Origin: Thermoleophilia bacterium
GTDB lineage: Bacteria > Actinomycetota > Thermoleophilia > Gaiellales > Gaiellaceae
Assembly: GCA_014534155.1 (NCBI GenBank)
Contig: JACVSB010000026.1
Span: 1-12,610 of the forward strand
Direction: 5' to 3'
DNA: 12,610 bases
The number at the start of each line of letters is the position of its first letter. Within the stretch, counting starts at the first letter, position 1. Positions 5,877-12,610 of the stretch are shown here, piece after piece. The notes under the pieces were generated by a model. It did no database searches. It was not told where the DNA came from and saw only the letters and a program-made list of their open reading frames with translations. A program made the translations under genes and the position numbers.

Positions 5877-7113
5877 CCCGGCCCACGGCGATCGTGTACG
5901 CGGCCTCGCGCATCGTCGTGCCCGCGCTCTCGTGCTTGTGCCAGGTCTCTGCGAACGCGCGCGTGACGATGTTGTTCAGTCGCGCGTTCACCTCGTCTTC
6001 CTTCCAGAAGTACTCCTGGAGCCCCTGCACCCACTCGAAGTAGGAGACGACTACGCCGCCTGCATTCGCAAGTACGTCCGGGAGGACGAGGATGCCGCGC
6101 TCGGCGAGGATGTCATCTGCCTCCAGCGTGACCGGCCCGTTCGCCCCCTCGCAGACGATGGCGGCCCTCACGTCGGCCGCGTTCTCGCTCGTGATCACCT
6201 GCTCGAGGGCGCACGGGGCGAGCACGTCGCACTCGAGCACGAGGAGCTCGTCGTTCGTGATCGTGTCGCTGCCGGGGAACCCGGCGAGCTCGCCCGCATC
6301 GAGCTTGTGGGCGAGCGCCGCGGCCACGTCGAGGCCGCGCGGATTGTAGATGCCGCCGGACGAGTCCGAGAGGCCGACGATGGTGGCACCGCGCTCGCCG
6401 AGCAGCCTGGCCAGGTTCCGACCCACGTTCCCGAAGCCCTGGACGACGATGCGCGCACCGTCGATCGTCTCGCCGCGGCTCGCGAGCGCTTCCCGCACAC
6501 AGAAGCCGGCGCCTCGTGCCGTCGCGTATTCGCGCCCGACGGAGCCGCCCACGTGGAGCGGCTTCCCGGTGACGACGCCGAGCACCGAGTAGCCCTTGTT
6601 CATCGAGTACGTGTCGAAGATCCAGGCCATCACCTGGGGGCTCGTCCCGATGTCCGGCGCAGGGATGTCGACCTCCGGCCCGATCTGGTTGATGATCTCC
6701 GTCGTGTAGCGGCGCGTCATCCGCTCGAGCTCGCCGGAGGAGAGGAGCTTTGGGTTGCAGACGACGCCGCCCTTCGCTCCCCCGAACGGAAGCCCCATGA
6801 GGGCGCACTTCCACGTCATCCACATGGCCAGCGCCTTCGTCTCCTCGAGTGTCACGGCCGGGTGGTAGCGGATGCCGCCCTTAGAGGGGCCACGGGCGAC
6901 GTTGTGGACGACGCGGTACGCCGTGAAGACGTGGACGGCGCCGTCGTCCATCCGGGTGGGGACGGATACTTCGACGGCCTTCTTGCACTCGAGGAGGACG
7001 GAGAGCATGTTCTCGTCCAGCTCGACGAGCGGGCCGACCCGCCGAAGCTGCTCGCGGGCCATCTCCCAGGGGTCCTCCTGAACGAACGCGGACGGAGCCT
7101 CGACCGCCGTCAC
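5839..7113 (-). CDS. gdhA: Glu/Leu/Phe/Val dehydrogenase, probably NAD-dependent glutamate dehydrogenase
   Basis: 424-residue amino-acid dehydrogenase that interconverts glutamate and 2-oxoglutarate plus ammonium. Length matches the hexameric 420-residue class (RocG/GudB-like). Residues visible: K78 in GPSKGGIRYHP, K102 in WKCALMGLPF, catalytic K114 in GGAKGG, D154 in PAPDIGT, the dinucleotide loop GFGNVG (226-231), and D250 at the end of the second Rossmann strand, which favours NAD over NADP. Glutamate is inferred from overall similarity; leucine or phenylalanine dehydrogenases are shorter (about 350-370). The GTG start is firm: AGGAGG lies 5 nt upstream and overlaps the subtilase stop codon. 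It starts 10 bp after the subtilase and overlaps the glutaredoxin-like gene. The gene symbol is generic for this family. Confidence 0.92.
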   Translation of the reverse strand: MTAVEAPSAFVQEDPWEMAREQLRRVGPLVELDENMLSVLLECKKAVEVSVPTRMDDGAVHVFTAYRVVHNVARGPSKGGIRYHPAVTLEETKALAMWMTWKCALMGLPFGGAKGGVVCNPKLLSSGELERMTRRYTTEIINQIGPEVDIPAPDIGTSPQVMAWIFDTYSMNKGYSVLGVVTGKPLHVGGSVGREYATARGAGFCVREALASRGETIDGARIVVQGFGNVGRNLARLLGERGATIVGLSDSSGGIYNPRGLDVAAALAHKLDAGELAGFPGSDTITNDELLVLECDVLAPCALEQVITSENAADVRAAIVCEGANGPVTLEADDILAERGILVLPDVLANAGGVVVSYFEWVQGLQEYFWKEDEVNARLNNIVTRAFAETWHKHESAGTTMREAAYTIAVGRVAEATETRGLYP

Positions 7114-7118
7114 GGGCG

Positions 7119-7124
7119 CCTCCT
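7119..7124 (-). promoter_or_regulatory. Strong ribosome-binding site of the glutamate dehydrogenase gene
   Basis: Perfect AGGAGG five nt before the GTG at 7113; its first A is the last base of the subtilase TGA stop. It is the best Shine-Dalgarno I noted in the window, fixes the start, and links the two genes on one transcript. It contrasts with the starts that have none. Confidence 0.85.
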
Positions 7125-9766
7125 CATCGCTTACCGAGGATCGTAAACGGGACGTCGACCGTCGTCGCTTCTGCTCCCGCGTCGCCGGCGACGGGGTACG
7201 CGAGCAGGCGCAGGACGTACCGGCCCCGGCGAAGCTCGTTCCCGCGGGGCCCGCGGCCGGTGAGGCCGAGTGCGTAGCGGCCTGGAAGAAGGTCGTGGAG
7301 GCGCGTCAGGACGCCGAGCTTCCGTCCCCCGTCGGCCCAGAGCTCGGCCACGAGCAGCTGCACGGGCTCGACGCTGCGTCCCGCCTCGCTCTCGGCCACG
7401 CGGCCGACGCGGAAGGCGAGGACGACCGGAGCTGCATCCGACGCCCGGAAGCGCTCGTGCGAGAGCGCCACCGCGGCGAGGAGCGGTTCCGGTCGCCCGG
7501 AGCGGAAGCTCACGGCCCAGGGCACGCGGAGCGGCCGCGAGCCCGCGGGCGAGACGACGAACGACCCGCCCGCTGCACCCGAGAGCGGCGCGGCCCCGGA
7601 GACGACGAGCACGACCGGCGCCGAGGCGCCGGGCGCAAGCGACACGTTCGCCGGGGAGGCCGAGAAGGAGAGGTCGGGCTTCCCCCAGGTGTCGCGGGTG
7701 ATCCCAAGCCCGATCTCGAGGCGGCGTCTCGAGAGGTTCCGCAAGGTGACCGTCTGTGTCACCTGCCACCCGTCGCCGCCCGCGCGCCCGAAGGCGAGCG
7801 TCATGGGCTCGACCGCGACCTCGGCGGCCGCGGCGGCGCCCGGATCGACGACGCCCGCCCCCTGGACGGTGACGGGGTCTGGCCTCCCCTCACGGACGAG
7901 CTGGACCGCCGTGCCGACGAGGAGGCTGCGAAGCTCGCCCACCGAGAGTCCCGGTCGCGCCTGCACGAGCACTGCTGCGGACGCCGCCGTCACGGCGGCA
8001 GCGACGCTCGATCCCGTCGCCGTCGCGTAGCGCGGGCTCCCGTCCGCGGTCGCTCCTGCATCCGCGGTCGCGAGGCCCACCCCCGCGGCGAGAACGTCCG
8101 GCTTCACGTGACCGCCGAAGGCGACGCCGCCGGAGGAGAAGACGGCTACGCGGCCCACGCCGGCATTCGTCCCGGCGCGCACGCCGCGGAACGCGATGGA
8201 GACGGGCTCGCCGCGCACGAGCGCGTCCAGTGCCGCGTGCGCGGCGTCCGCGGCGAGCGCGACGACGGGCACCGCGGTCGTCTCGTCGAGGTCGAGCGAG
8301 CCGGCGAGGATCGGGCCGCCGTGGACGAGGACGGCGGCAGCACCCGCCGTGGCGGCGTTTCGCACCTTGGTCTCGAGCGAGCGCGACGCTCCCGAGACGA
8401 TCACCGCACGGCCGGCGACACGGCTGACGCCGGCGGGGTCGAAGAGGTCGGCGAGCGCCGACCCGTCCGCCGCGACCTCGCGCCGTCGGGAAGGATCGGC
8501 GAGGCTCGGGCCGAGAAGCGCCGTGACCGGGAGCTCTCCTCGCGGCCGAACCGCGCCGACGAGCGGTGCTGCGTCGTCCACGACCACGTTGCCGCCCGCC
8601 CGCACGACAGTGCGCGCGGCCAGCGTCTCGCGGCGCGTATCGAGCGCGCCCGCCGTGAGGGCCGACGGCGCCCCGCCCGGCGCTCCCACGGTGCCGAACG
8701 CGCGCGCCCCGCGGCCGTCGTTTCCGGCCGGCGCGACGACGAGCGTGCCGAGCCGCGTCGCGCCCGCGACGGCGCGCGCCTCGGGGCTGTCCGGGACCGA
8801 GGCGTAGGGCTCCACGACGGGCGCAAGCGTGACGGCTGCGCGGTCGCCGACGTCGCCGTCCCCGTCGGGGTCGACCGCACGCTCGAAGCCCGCGAGCAGG
8901 ACGTCGCCGCGCCCGAGGAGCGCCCACGTCCCGTCCGCGCTTCGCTCCCAGCCGAGGACGCGGAGCGGAAGGACGCGCGCGCCCGGCGCGATCCCCCCCA
9001 GGCGCCCGGGACCGCCGGCCCCGACGAGTATCCCGGCCATGCGCGTCCCGTGCGACTCGACCCGCGTCGGGTCGTCCGGCTTGCGCTCGGCGATGGCGCG
9101 GCCGTCCCTGTCCACGAGGTCGACGCCCCGCAGCACGCGTCCGTTCAGGTAGGGATGCTCGAGATCGACGCCGCTGTCCAGGAGGGCGATGGTGATGCCG
9201 GAGCCGTCGAAGCCTGGCAAGCCCCCCTCGGGCCGCCGCCCTGCGCCCGCGCGAAACTCGGGCCCCGTGAGGGCGCGCGAGGCGATCGACGCCGGGTAAA
9301 CCGTCCGAACGGGGTAGACGCCGGCCACCTCGCCGCGCCGCTCGAGCTCGGCCTGCGCGCGCGCGTCGACCACCGCGGAGAACCCGTTCAGCGTCTTCGT
9401 GAAGACGCGCTCGCGGCGCAGGGTGAGCCCGCGGTCGGCGAGCTGCTGGAGGAGGACCCGCTGGCCGGCGTCCGCCTCCGCGACCCAGCGCCGCTCGTCC
9501 TCGCTCGTCGGCTCGGTCTCCGCCGCCGCCATCTGATCCGCGAGCGAGGGAGCGCGCAGGACGACGATCATCCGCTGGCCTCCGGCCGGCGCGGGGCGCT
9601 CGCCGAACACCGCGTTCCACGCGGCGAGCGCGCTCTCGCGCACCCCGTCGCCCGCGCCGCGAACCGGGCCCGCGAGGGCGAGGAGGGCGGCCGCGAGGGC
9701 TACGAGGGCGAGCAGGCCCGCCCGCGCGAGCGCTGGCGCGCCGCTAGCCCGCCGAGGCGTACGCAT
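7124..9766 (-). CDS. Secreted S8 subtilisin-like serine protease with inserted PA domain
   Basis: 880 residues from ATG 9766. Order: signal peptide (Arg-rich start, hydrophobic 14-35); I9-like propeptide (about 64-158, including RVFTKTLNGFSAVV); the protease domain; and a C-terminal beta-rich region (about 648-880) like the Fn3-type tails of Vpr/C5a-class subtilases. Triad: D197 in IALLDSG, H239 in ESHGT, S587 in TGSSVAA; oxyanion N349 in APAGNDG. A protease-associated domain (about 397-530) is inserted between N349 and S587. A DPDGDGDVGD calcium-type loop lies at 299-308. Two core motifs are altered: the substrate-binding S-L-G strand reads TLAPVV, and GTSMAxP reads GSSVAAA. The alternative TTG start at 9775 is less likely, since TATCTT lies 7 nt before the ATG. 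It overlaps tsaD by 23 bp. The substrate is unknown. Confidence 0.9.
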   Translation of the reverse strand: MRTPRRASGAPALARAGLLALVALAAALLALAGPVRGAGDGVRESALAAWNAVFGERPAPAGGQRMIVVLRAPSLADQMAAAETEPTSEDERRWVAEADAGQRVLLQQLADRGLTLRRERVFTKTLNGFSAVVDARAQAELERRGEVAGVYPVRTVYPASIASRALTGPEFRAGAGRRPEGGLPGFDGSGITIALLDSGVDLEHPYLNGRVLRGVDLVDRDGRAIAERKPDDPTRVESHGTRMAGILVGAGGPGRLGGIAPGARVLPLRVLGWERSADGTWALLGRGDVLLAGFERAVDPDGDGDVGDRAAVTLAPVVEPYASVPDSPEARAVAGATRLGTLVVAPAGNDGRGARAFGTVGAPGGAPSALTAGALDTRRETLAARTVVRAGGNVVVDDAAPLVGAVRPRGELPVTALLGPSLADPSRRREVAADGSALADLFDPAGVSRVAGRAVIVSGASRSLETKVRNAATAGAAAVLVHGGPILAGSLDLDETTAVPVVALAADAAHAALDALVRGEPVSIAFRGVRAGTNAGVGRVAVFSSGGVAFGGHVKPDVLAAGVGLATADAGATADGSPRYATATGSSVAAAVTAASAAVLVQARPGLSVGELRSLLVGTAVQLVREGRPDPVTVQGAGVVDPGAAAAAEVAVEPMTLAFGRAGGDGWQVTQTVTLRNLSRRRLEIGLGITRDTWGKPDLSFSASPANVSLAPGASAPVVLVVSGAAPLSGAAGGSFVVSPAGSRPLRVPWAVSFRSGRPEPLLAAVALSHERFRASDAAPVVLAFRVGRVAESEAGRSVEPVQLLVAELWADGGRKLGVLTRLHDLLPGRYALGLTGRGPRGNELRRGRYVLRLLAYPVAGDAGAEATTVDVPFTILGKR

Positions 9767-10727
9767 CGAGGGCAAGATAGTCGGGGAACGCGATCGGGCG
9801 CGTGAAGCGGGCGGCCGACGCGATCATCGCCGCGTTGTCCGTGCAGAGCGCGAGCGGCGCCAGGGCCGCCTCGCGAAGCGCCTCGCGCAGCTCGGAGTTC
9901 GCCGCGACGCCCCCGACGACGGCGATCCGGTCGGCCGCGAGGGCGGCCGCCGCGGCGCGTGTCCGCCCTACGAGAGCCCTCACGATCGCGCGCTGGTACG
10001 AAGCGGCGAGGTCGGCGCGGCGCCGGTCGAGCTCCGCCTCCCCGAGCGCGGAGACGGCGTAGACGAGCGCGGTCTTCAGCCCGGAGAAGGAGAAGTCGAA
10101 GCCGTCGACGCGCGCGACGGGGAACGAGAACGCCTCCGGGTCCCCCGCGCGCGCGAGGCGGTCGAGGGCGGCGCCGCCGGGGTAGCCGAGCCCGAGCAGG
10201 CGCGCGCCCTTGTCGAACGCCTCGCCGGCCGCGTCGTCCAGCGTGGAGCCGACGACGTGGTACCCCGAGCGGTCCCGAACGTCGAGGAGGAGCGTATGGC
10301 CGCCCGTGGCGAGCAGGCAGAGGAAGGGCGGATCGACCGCGTCGGGCTCCAGGTAGAGGGCGGCCACGTGCCCGTGCAGGTGGTCGACGGGAACGAGCGG
10401 CAGGCGGTGCGACCAGGCGAGGGCCTTCGCCGCCGAGACGCCGACGAGCAGCGCGCCGATCAGCCCGGGGCCGCGCGTGACGGCGACCCTCTCCACGTCG
10501 GCGAGCGACGCGCCCGCCCGCGCGAGCGCGTCGCGTACGACCGGCGCGACCAGCTCGAGATGCCGTCGGGACGCGACCTCGGGGACGACGCCGCCGTACG
10601 ATGCGTGCAGGGCCGCCTGGGAGGCGACGACGTTCGCGAGGATCTCGCCTCGCTCGCTGACGAGCGCCGCAGCCGTCTCGTCACACGAGGTCTCGAGCGC
10701 GAGGATCGGCTCCCGCTGCTCGGTCAC
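9744..10727 (-). CDS. tsaD: tRNA N6-threonylcarbamoyladenosine synthase, catalytic subunit TsaD
   Basis: Kae1/TsaD protein that transfers threonylcarbamoyl from the AMP adduct to A37 of ANN-decoding tRNAs, working with TsaB and TsaE. 327 residues, typical length. Motifs: ILALETSCDETAAAL (8-22), GGVVPEVASRRHLE (45-58), RGPGLIGALLVG (85-96), metal ligands H116 and H120 in HLHGH and D297 in CTDNAAM, ATGGHT (140-145), DDAAGEAFDKGARLLGLGYP (164-183) and FSFSGLKTA (212-220). The GTG start at 10727 has no Shine-Dalgarno; TACCTT lies 6 nt upstream. It comes 28 bp after rimI and overlaps the subtilase start. It acts in the cytosol and should be essential or near-essential. Confidence 0.97.
   Translation of the reverse strand: MTEQREPILALETSCDETAAALVSERGEILANVVASQAALHASYGGVVPEVASRRHLELVAPVVRDALARAGASLADVERVAVTRGPGLIGALLVGVSAAKALAWSHRLPLVPVDHLHGHVAALYLEPDAVDPPFLCLLATGGHTLLLDVRDRSGYHVVGSTLDDAAGEAFDKGARLLGLGYPGGAALDRLARAGDPEAFSFPVARVDGFDFSFSGLKTALVYAVSALGEAELDRRRADLAASYQRAIVRALVGRTRAAAAALAADRIAVVGGVAANSELREALREAALAPLALCTDNAAMIASAARFTRPIAFPDYLALDAYASAG
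9774..9779 (-). promoter_or_regulatory. Candidate leaderless -10 element of the subtilase gene (TATCTT)
   Basis: TANNNT hexamer inside the 3' end of tsaD, 7 nt before the subtilase ATG at 9766, which has no Shine-Dalgarno. It would give the protease its own promoter within the block. No -35 box is evident. Confidence 0.4.
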
Positions 10728-10733
10728 CGGCAG

Positions 10734-10739
10734 AAGGTA
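10734..10739 (-). promoter_or_regulatory. Candidate leaderless -10 element of tsaD (TACCTT)
   Basis: TANNNT hexamer in the 28-bp rimI-tsaD gap, 6 nt before the tsaD GTG. There is no Shine-Dalgarno in the gap and no clear -35 box. Confidence 0.4.
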
Positions 10740-10755
10740 GCCCGTGCCGCGACGC

Positions 10756-11235
10756 CTAGCGCGCCTTCGCGGCGACCGCGCCGGGAACGGGATCCTTCCA
10801 CATGATCAGCGCGTCCTCGCGGTTGTCGGTGTAGTAAGCGCGCCGGAGGCCCGTCGCCTGGAACCCCAGGCGCTCGTAGAGACCGATCGCGGTTGCGTTC
10901 GAGACACGCACCTCGAGCGTGTACCCGCGCTTAGCGTCGCCCTCAGTGAGCCGGAAGAGCTCCTCGAGAAGCCGCTTCGCGATCCCGCGCCGCCGGTAGG
11001 CAGGCGCGACGGCGACGTTCATGATGTGCCAGGCGTCGACGTAGCGCGAGATGATCAGGTACCCGACGAGCCGGTCGCCGGCGTCGCCGTCGAAGGCGCC
11101 CGTCGAGATGGACGACGGCTTCGCGAGCTCGCCCGCGAACATCGAGCGAGACCAGGGTGTGGGGTAGGCGGAGCGCTCGATCCGCTCCACCTCGTCCAGG
11201 TCGGAGAGCGACAGCCGGCGAAGCTCGATCCTCAT
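10756..11235 (-). CDS. rimI: Ribosomal protein S18 alanine N-acetyltransferase RimI (GNAT family)
   Basis: 159-residue GNAT acetyltransferase. RimI acetylates the N-terminal alanine of ribosomal protein S18 using acetyl-CoA. Motifs: ERIERSAYPTPWS (17-29), typical of RimI; the strand NVAVAP (73-78); the acetyl-CoA pyrophosphate loop RRRGIA (81-86); EVRVSNATAIGLYERLGF (108-125); and RRAYYTDNREDALIM (131-145). The ATG overlaps the tsaB stop codon as ATGA, so translation is coupled. Position between tsaB and tsaD is the common actinobacterial order, which supports RimI over a generic GNAT. The short alanine-rich C-terminus is unremarkable. Confidence 0.92.
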   Translation of the reverse strand: MRIELRRLSLSDLDEVERIERSAYPTPWSRSMFAGELAKPSSISTGAFDGDAGDRLVGYLIISRYVDAWHIMNVAVAPAYRRRGIAKRLLEELFRLTEGDAKRGYTLEVRVSNATAIGLYERLGFQATGLRRAYYTDNREDALIMWKDPVPGAVAAKAR

Positions 11236-11843
11236 ACCCGCAGTCTGCCCTCGCGCCGCGCGAGCTCCGCGTCGGGAACCCGGAGGTAGAGCGGCTGGAC
11301 GAGCTCGGCCGGCCCGAACTCCGCCGCGAGGCGCGCGTGGTGGCGCGCCCAGGGCACGTGCACGTCGTCGCCGTCGGGGGGGACGACACCGCCGCGTCCT
11401 TCGATCTCGGCCCGGTAGCGCACCGCCCCGTCGCCGACGTAGGTGCGGCCCGCCTCGACGTCCAGCTCGCGGGGCGGAAGGACGGCCGGCTCGTCGCGTC
11501 GCGTGAAGACCTCGCCTCGGCGGGCGTCAAGCACGGGCACTGACCCGGGTGCGCCCGCAGCGAGCGCGTCGAGCGTGGAGACGCCGGCGACGTCGAGGCC
11601 GAGCGCGAGCGCGAGGGTCCGCGCGGTCACGAGGCCGATGCGTAGGCCGGTGTAGCTCCCGGGTCCGGTGCCCACGACGAGGCCCTCGATCTCGTCGCGC
11701 GCGACGTCCGTCTCGCGCAGGAGCTCCTCCACCTCCGCGAGGATCCGGACCGGGCGAGACGGGCGTTCGCCGAGGACCTCGCCGTCCCGGACGAGCGCGG
11801 CGCTCGCCGTCTCGGTCGCCGTATCGAACGCGAGCGTCAGCAC
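11232..11843 (-). CDS. tsaB: tRNA t6A biosynthesis protein TsaB
   Basis: 203-residue ASKHA-fold partner of TsaD; it is catalytically inactive and scaffolds the TsaB-TsaD-TsaE complex. Motifs: N-terminal LAFDTATETASAAL (4-17), and GTGPGSYTGLRIGL (58-71), the best family signature. The C-terminal half is more variable and ends with VQPLYLRVPDAELARREG, the usual PLYLR..D....... pattern. GTG start; it overlaps the tsaE stop by 7 bp and the rimI start by 4 bp, so all three are translationally coupled. A standalone protease role once suggested for this family (YeaZ) is not supported by any catalytic residues here. Confidence 0.95.
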   Translation of the reverse strand: MLTLAFDTATETASAALVRDGEVLGERPSRPVRILAEVEELLRETDVARDEIEGLVVGTGPGSYTGLRIGLVTARTLALALGLDVAGVSTLDALAAGAPGSVPVLDARRGEVFTRRDEPAVLPPRELDVEAGRTYVGDGAVRYRAEIEGRGGVVPPDGDDVHVPWARHHARLAAEFGPAELVQPLYLRVPDAELARREGRLRV

Positions 11844-12286
11844 CCGGGGAAAGGGTGGTTTTGCAGCGCTTTTCCCTCTTCCTCGACCTCGATCAGTCTA
11901 CGGTCGGGGCCGAGGAGTCGCAACCGTACGCGCCGGCGGGCGCGCGGAAGGACGCGCGCCGCCCGCTCCGGCCACTCGACGAACGCGACCGCGCCGTCGA
12001 AGTACGGCTCCAGGTCCGCCCAGTCGCTCTCGGCCAGGGCGTCCAGGCGGTAGAGGTCGAGGTGCGAGACGGCGACGCGCCCCTCGTAGCGGTGCGCGAG
12101 CGCATACGTCGGGCTCGTGATCGGGCCACGGACGCCGAGGGCGCGGCAGGCGCCGCGGACGAACGTCGTCTTTCCCGCGCCCAGCTCGCCCGCCACGGTG
12201 ACGACGTCGCCGACCTCGAGATCGCCGGCCAGCTCCGCTGCGATTCGCTCCGTCTCGCCAGGCGAGGAGGAGACGATCTCCCGCAT
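11837..12286 (-). CDS. tsaE: tRNA t6A biosynthesis ATPase TsaE
   Basis: 149-residue P-loop ATPase that drives turnover of the TsaB-TsaD complex. Walker A is GELGAGKTT (33-41); then SPTYAL (58-63), HLDLYRL (75-81) and FVEWPER (102-108), all standard for the family. The C-terminal end (GKALQNHPFPGC) is read from a locally AT-richer stretch that overlaps the tsaB start. ATG start with no Shine-Dalgarno; TACGCT is 6 nt upstream. It lies 17 bp after the uracil-DNA glycosylase stop. Confidence 0.96.
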   Translation of the reverse strand: MREIVSSSPGETERIAAELAGDLEVGDVVTVAGELGAGKTTFVRGACRALGVRGPITSPTYALAHRYEGRVAVSHLDLYRLDALAESDWADLEPYFDGAVAFVEWPERAARVLPRARRRVRLRLLGPDRRLIEVEEEGKALQNHPFPGC

Positions 12287-12292
12287 GGCGAG

Positions 12293-12298
12293 AGCGTA
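12293..12298 (-). promoter_or_regulatory. Candidate leaderless -10 element of tsaE (TACGCT)
   Basis: TANNNT hexamer in the 17-bp gap between the glycosylase stop and the tsaE ATG, 6 nt before the ATG. It is the same hexamer as at mtnP. No Shine-Dalgarno or -35 box is visible. Confidence 0.4.
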
Positions 12299-12303
12299 GA
12301 GGC

Positions 12304-12610
12304 CTAGAAGAGCCCGAGCTGCTCCTGCAGGCCGGCGGGCACCGCTTCGCGGGGGCGCGGGGCGAGCGGAATCACGGGCGCCGGCTCGGGAGCCGCGCGG
12401 GCGAGGAGCGTCGGAATCCGCCGGAAGTCCTCCTCGAGCGTCCGCAACATCGCGGGGGTGTAGAGCGCGGCGGCCGGATGGTAGAGGGGGTACAGCGTCA
12501 CGCTTCGCCCACCCACGCGCGCCTCCTGGGGCGCACCGTGGACGCGCGTGATCCCGTGCGGCTTCCCCGAGAGAAGCTTGGTGGCGAAGTTTCCCAGCGT
12601 GGCGACGAGC
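12304..12610 (-). CDS. Family-4 uracil-DNA glycosylase, C-terminal part (cut by window edge)
   Basis: The last 101 residues of a uracil-DNA glycosylase; the start and the 4Fe-4S N-terminal half lie beyond the window. I read upstream of the first in-frame GTG (12516) and found continuous coding (LVATLGNFATKLLSGKPHG), so that GTG is internal. The DNA-contact motif is LYPLYHPAAAL at local residues 39-49, matching the family-4 TYHPAA pattern. The protein removes uracil from DNA in base excision repair. After the domain, a Pro/Ala-rich linker (about 71-93) leads to QEQLGLF at the very C-terminus, which resembles a beta-clamp binding motif. It ends 17 bp before tsaE. Family 5 is possible but less likely. 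Confidence 0.9.
   Translation of the reverse strand, partial: LVATLGNFATKLLSGKPHGITRVHGAPQEARVGGRSVTLYPLYHPAAALYTPAMLRTLEEDFRRIPTLLARAAPEPAPVIPLAPRPREAVPAGLQEQLGLF

Noticed and set aside
5827..7146. Plus-strand open frame of about 439 codons
   Set aside because: It mirrors the glutamate dehydrogenase gene and has no recognisable motif.
7295..9805. Long plus-strand open frame of about 836 codons
   Set aside because: It is antisense to the subtilase, whose catalytic motifs are clear. The frame is low-complexity Arg/Gly/Asp-rich and stays open only because stop codons are rare at this GC content.
11847..11876. GGGAAA/TTTCCC inverted repeat at the tsaE-tsaB junction
   Set aside because: 6-bp arms with an 18-nt loop, within coding sequence of tsaE; likely chance from a locally AT-richer patch.
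1..12610. Mobile elements, CRISPR arrays, phage or defence genes, rRNA or tRNA genes
   Set aside because: All gaps between genes are under 200 bp, and I saw no transposase, integrase, direct-repeat array or structural RNA signature.

Overview
The window is very GC-rich (I judge about 70%) and packed with genes, all of which read from the minus strand. The actinobacterial-type Rex, the linked tsaE-tsaB-rimI-tsaD block, many GTG starts and several starts without a Shine-Dalgarno point to a high-GC actinobacterium, most likely in or near Thermoleophilia (Gaiellales/Solirubrobacterales). The phylum-level call is fairly firm. The class-level call is an inference from overall gene content.

In transcription order (right to left) the window holds: the 3' end of a family-4 uracil-DNA glycosylase (12304-12610, cut by the edge); tsaE, tsaB, rimI and tsaD, for tRNA t6A synthesis plus ribosomal protein acetylation (9744-12286); a secreted PA-domain subtilase (7124-9766); a Glu/Leu/Phe/Val-type glutamate dehydrogenase (5839-7113); a small CxxC glutaredoxin-like protein (5568-5876); the NAD(H)-sensing repressor Rex (4851-5519); a GT4 glycosyltransferase (3558-4805); a GCS2/YbdK-type glutamate-cysteine ligase (2384-3544); and a DUF1844-like protein with a long acidic Pro/Ala-rich tail (1810-2391). 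A strong GC hairpin (1772-1797) follows and probably ends this run. Two separate genes come next: methylthioadenosine phosphorylase (824-1615) and the N-terminal third of a membrane pyrophosphatase (1-704, cut by the edge).

From the glycosylase to the DUF1844-like gene, neighbours overlap or lie within about 50 bp, so the block looks like one operon of at least 12 genes. However, six starts in the window (tsaE, tsaD, subtilase, rex, the GCS2 ligase and mtnP) have no clear Shine-Dalgarno. Each instead has a TANNNT hexamer 6-8 nt before the start codon, which is the layout of leaderless actinobacterial promoters. The apparent operon may therefore be a chain of internal leaderless promoters. This is the most interesting signal I found.

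The middle genes share a redox, glutamate and thiol theme: glutamate dehydrogenase, glutaredoxin, the NADH sensor Rex, and glutamate-cysteine ligase. I see no mobile elements, CRISPR arrays, tRNA or rRNA genes, and no clearly new defence-type system. The non-coding gaps are all under 200 bp.
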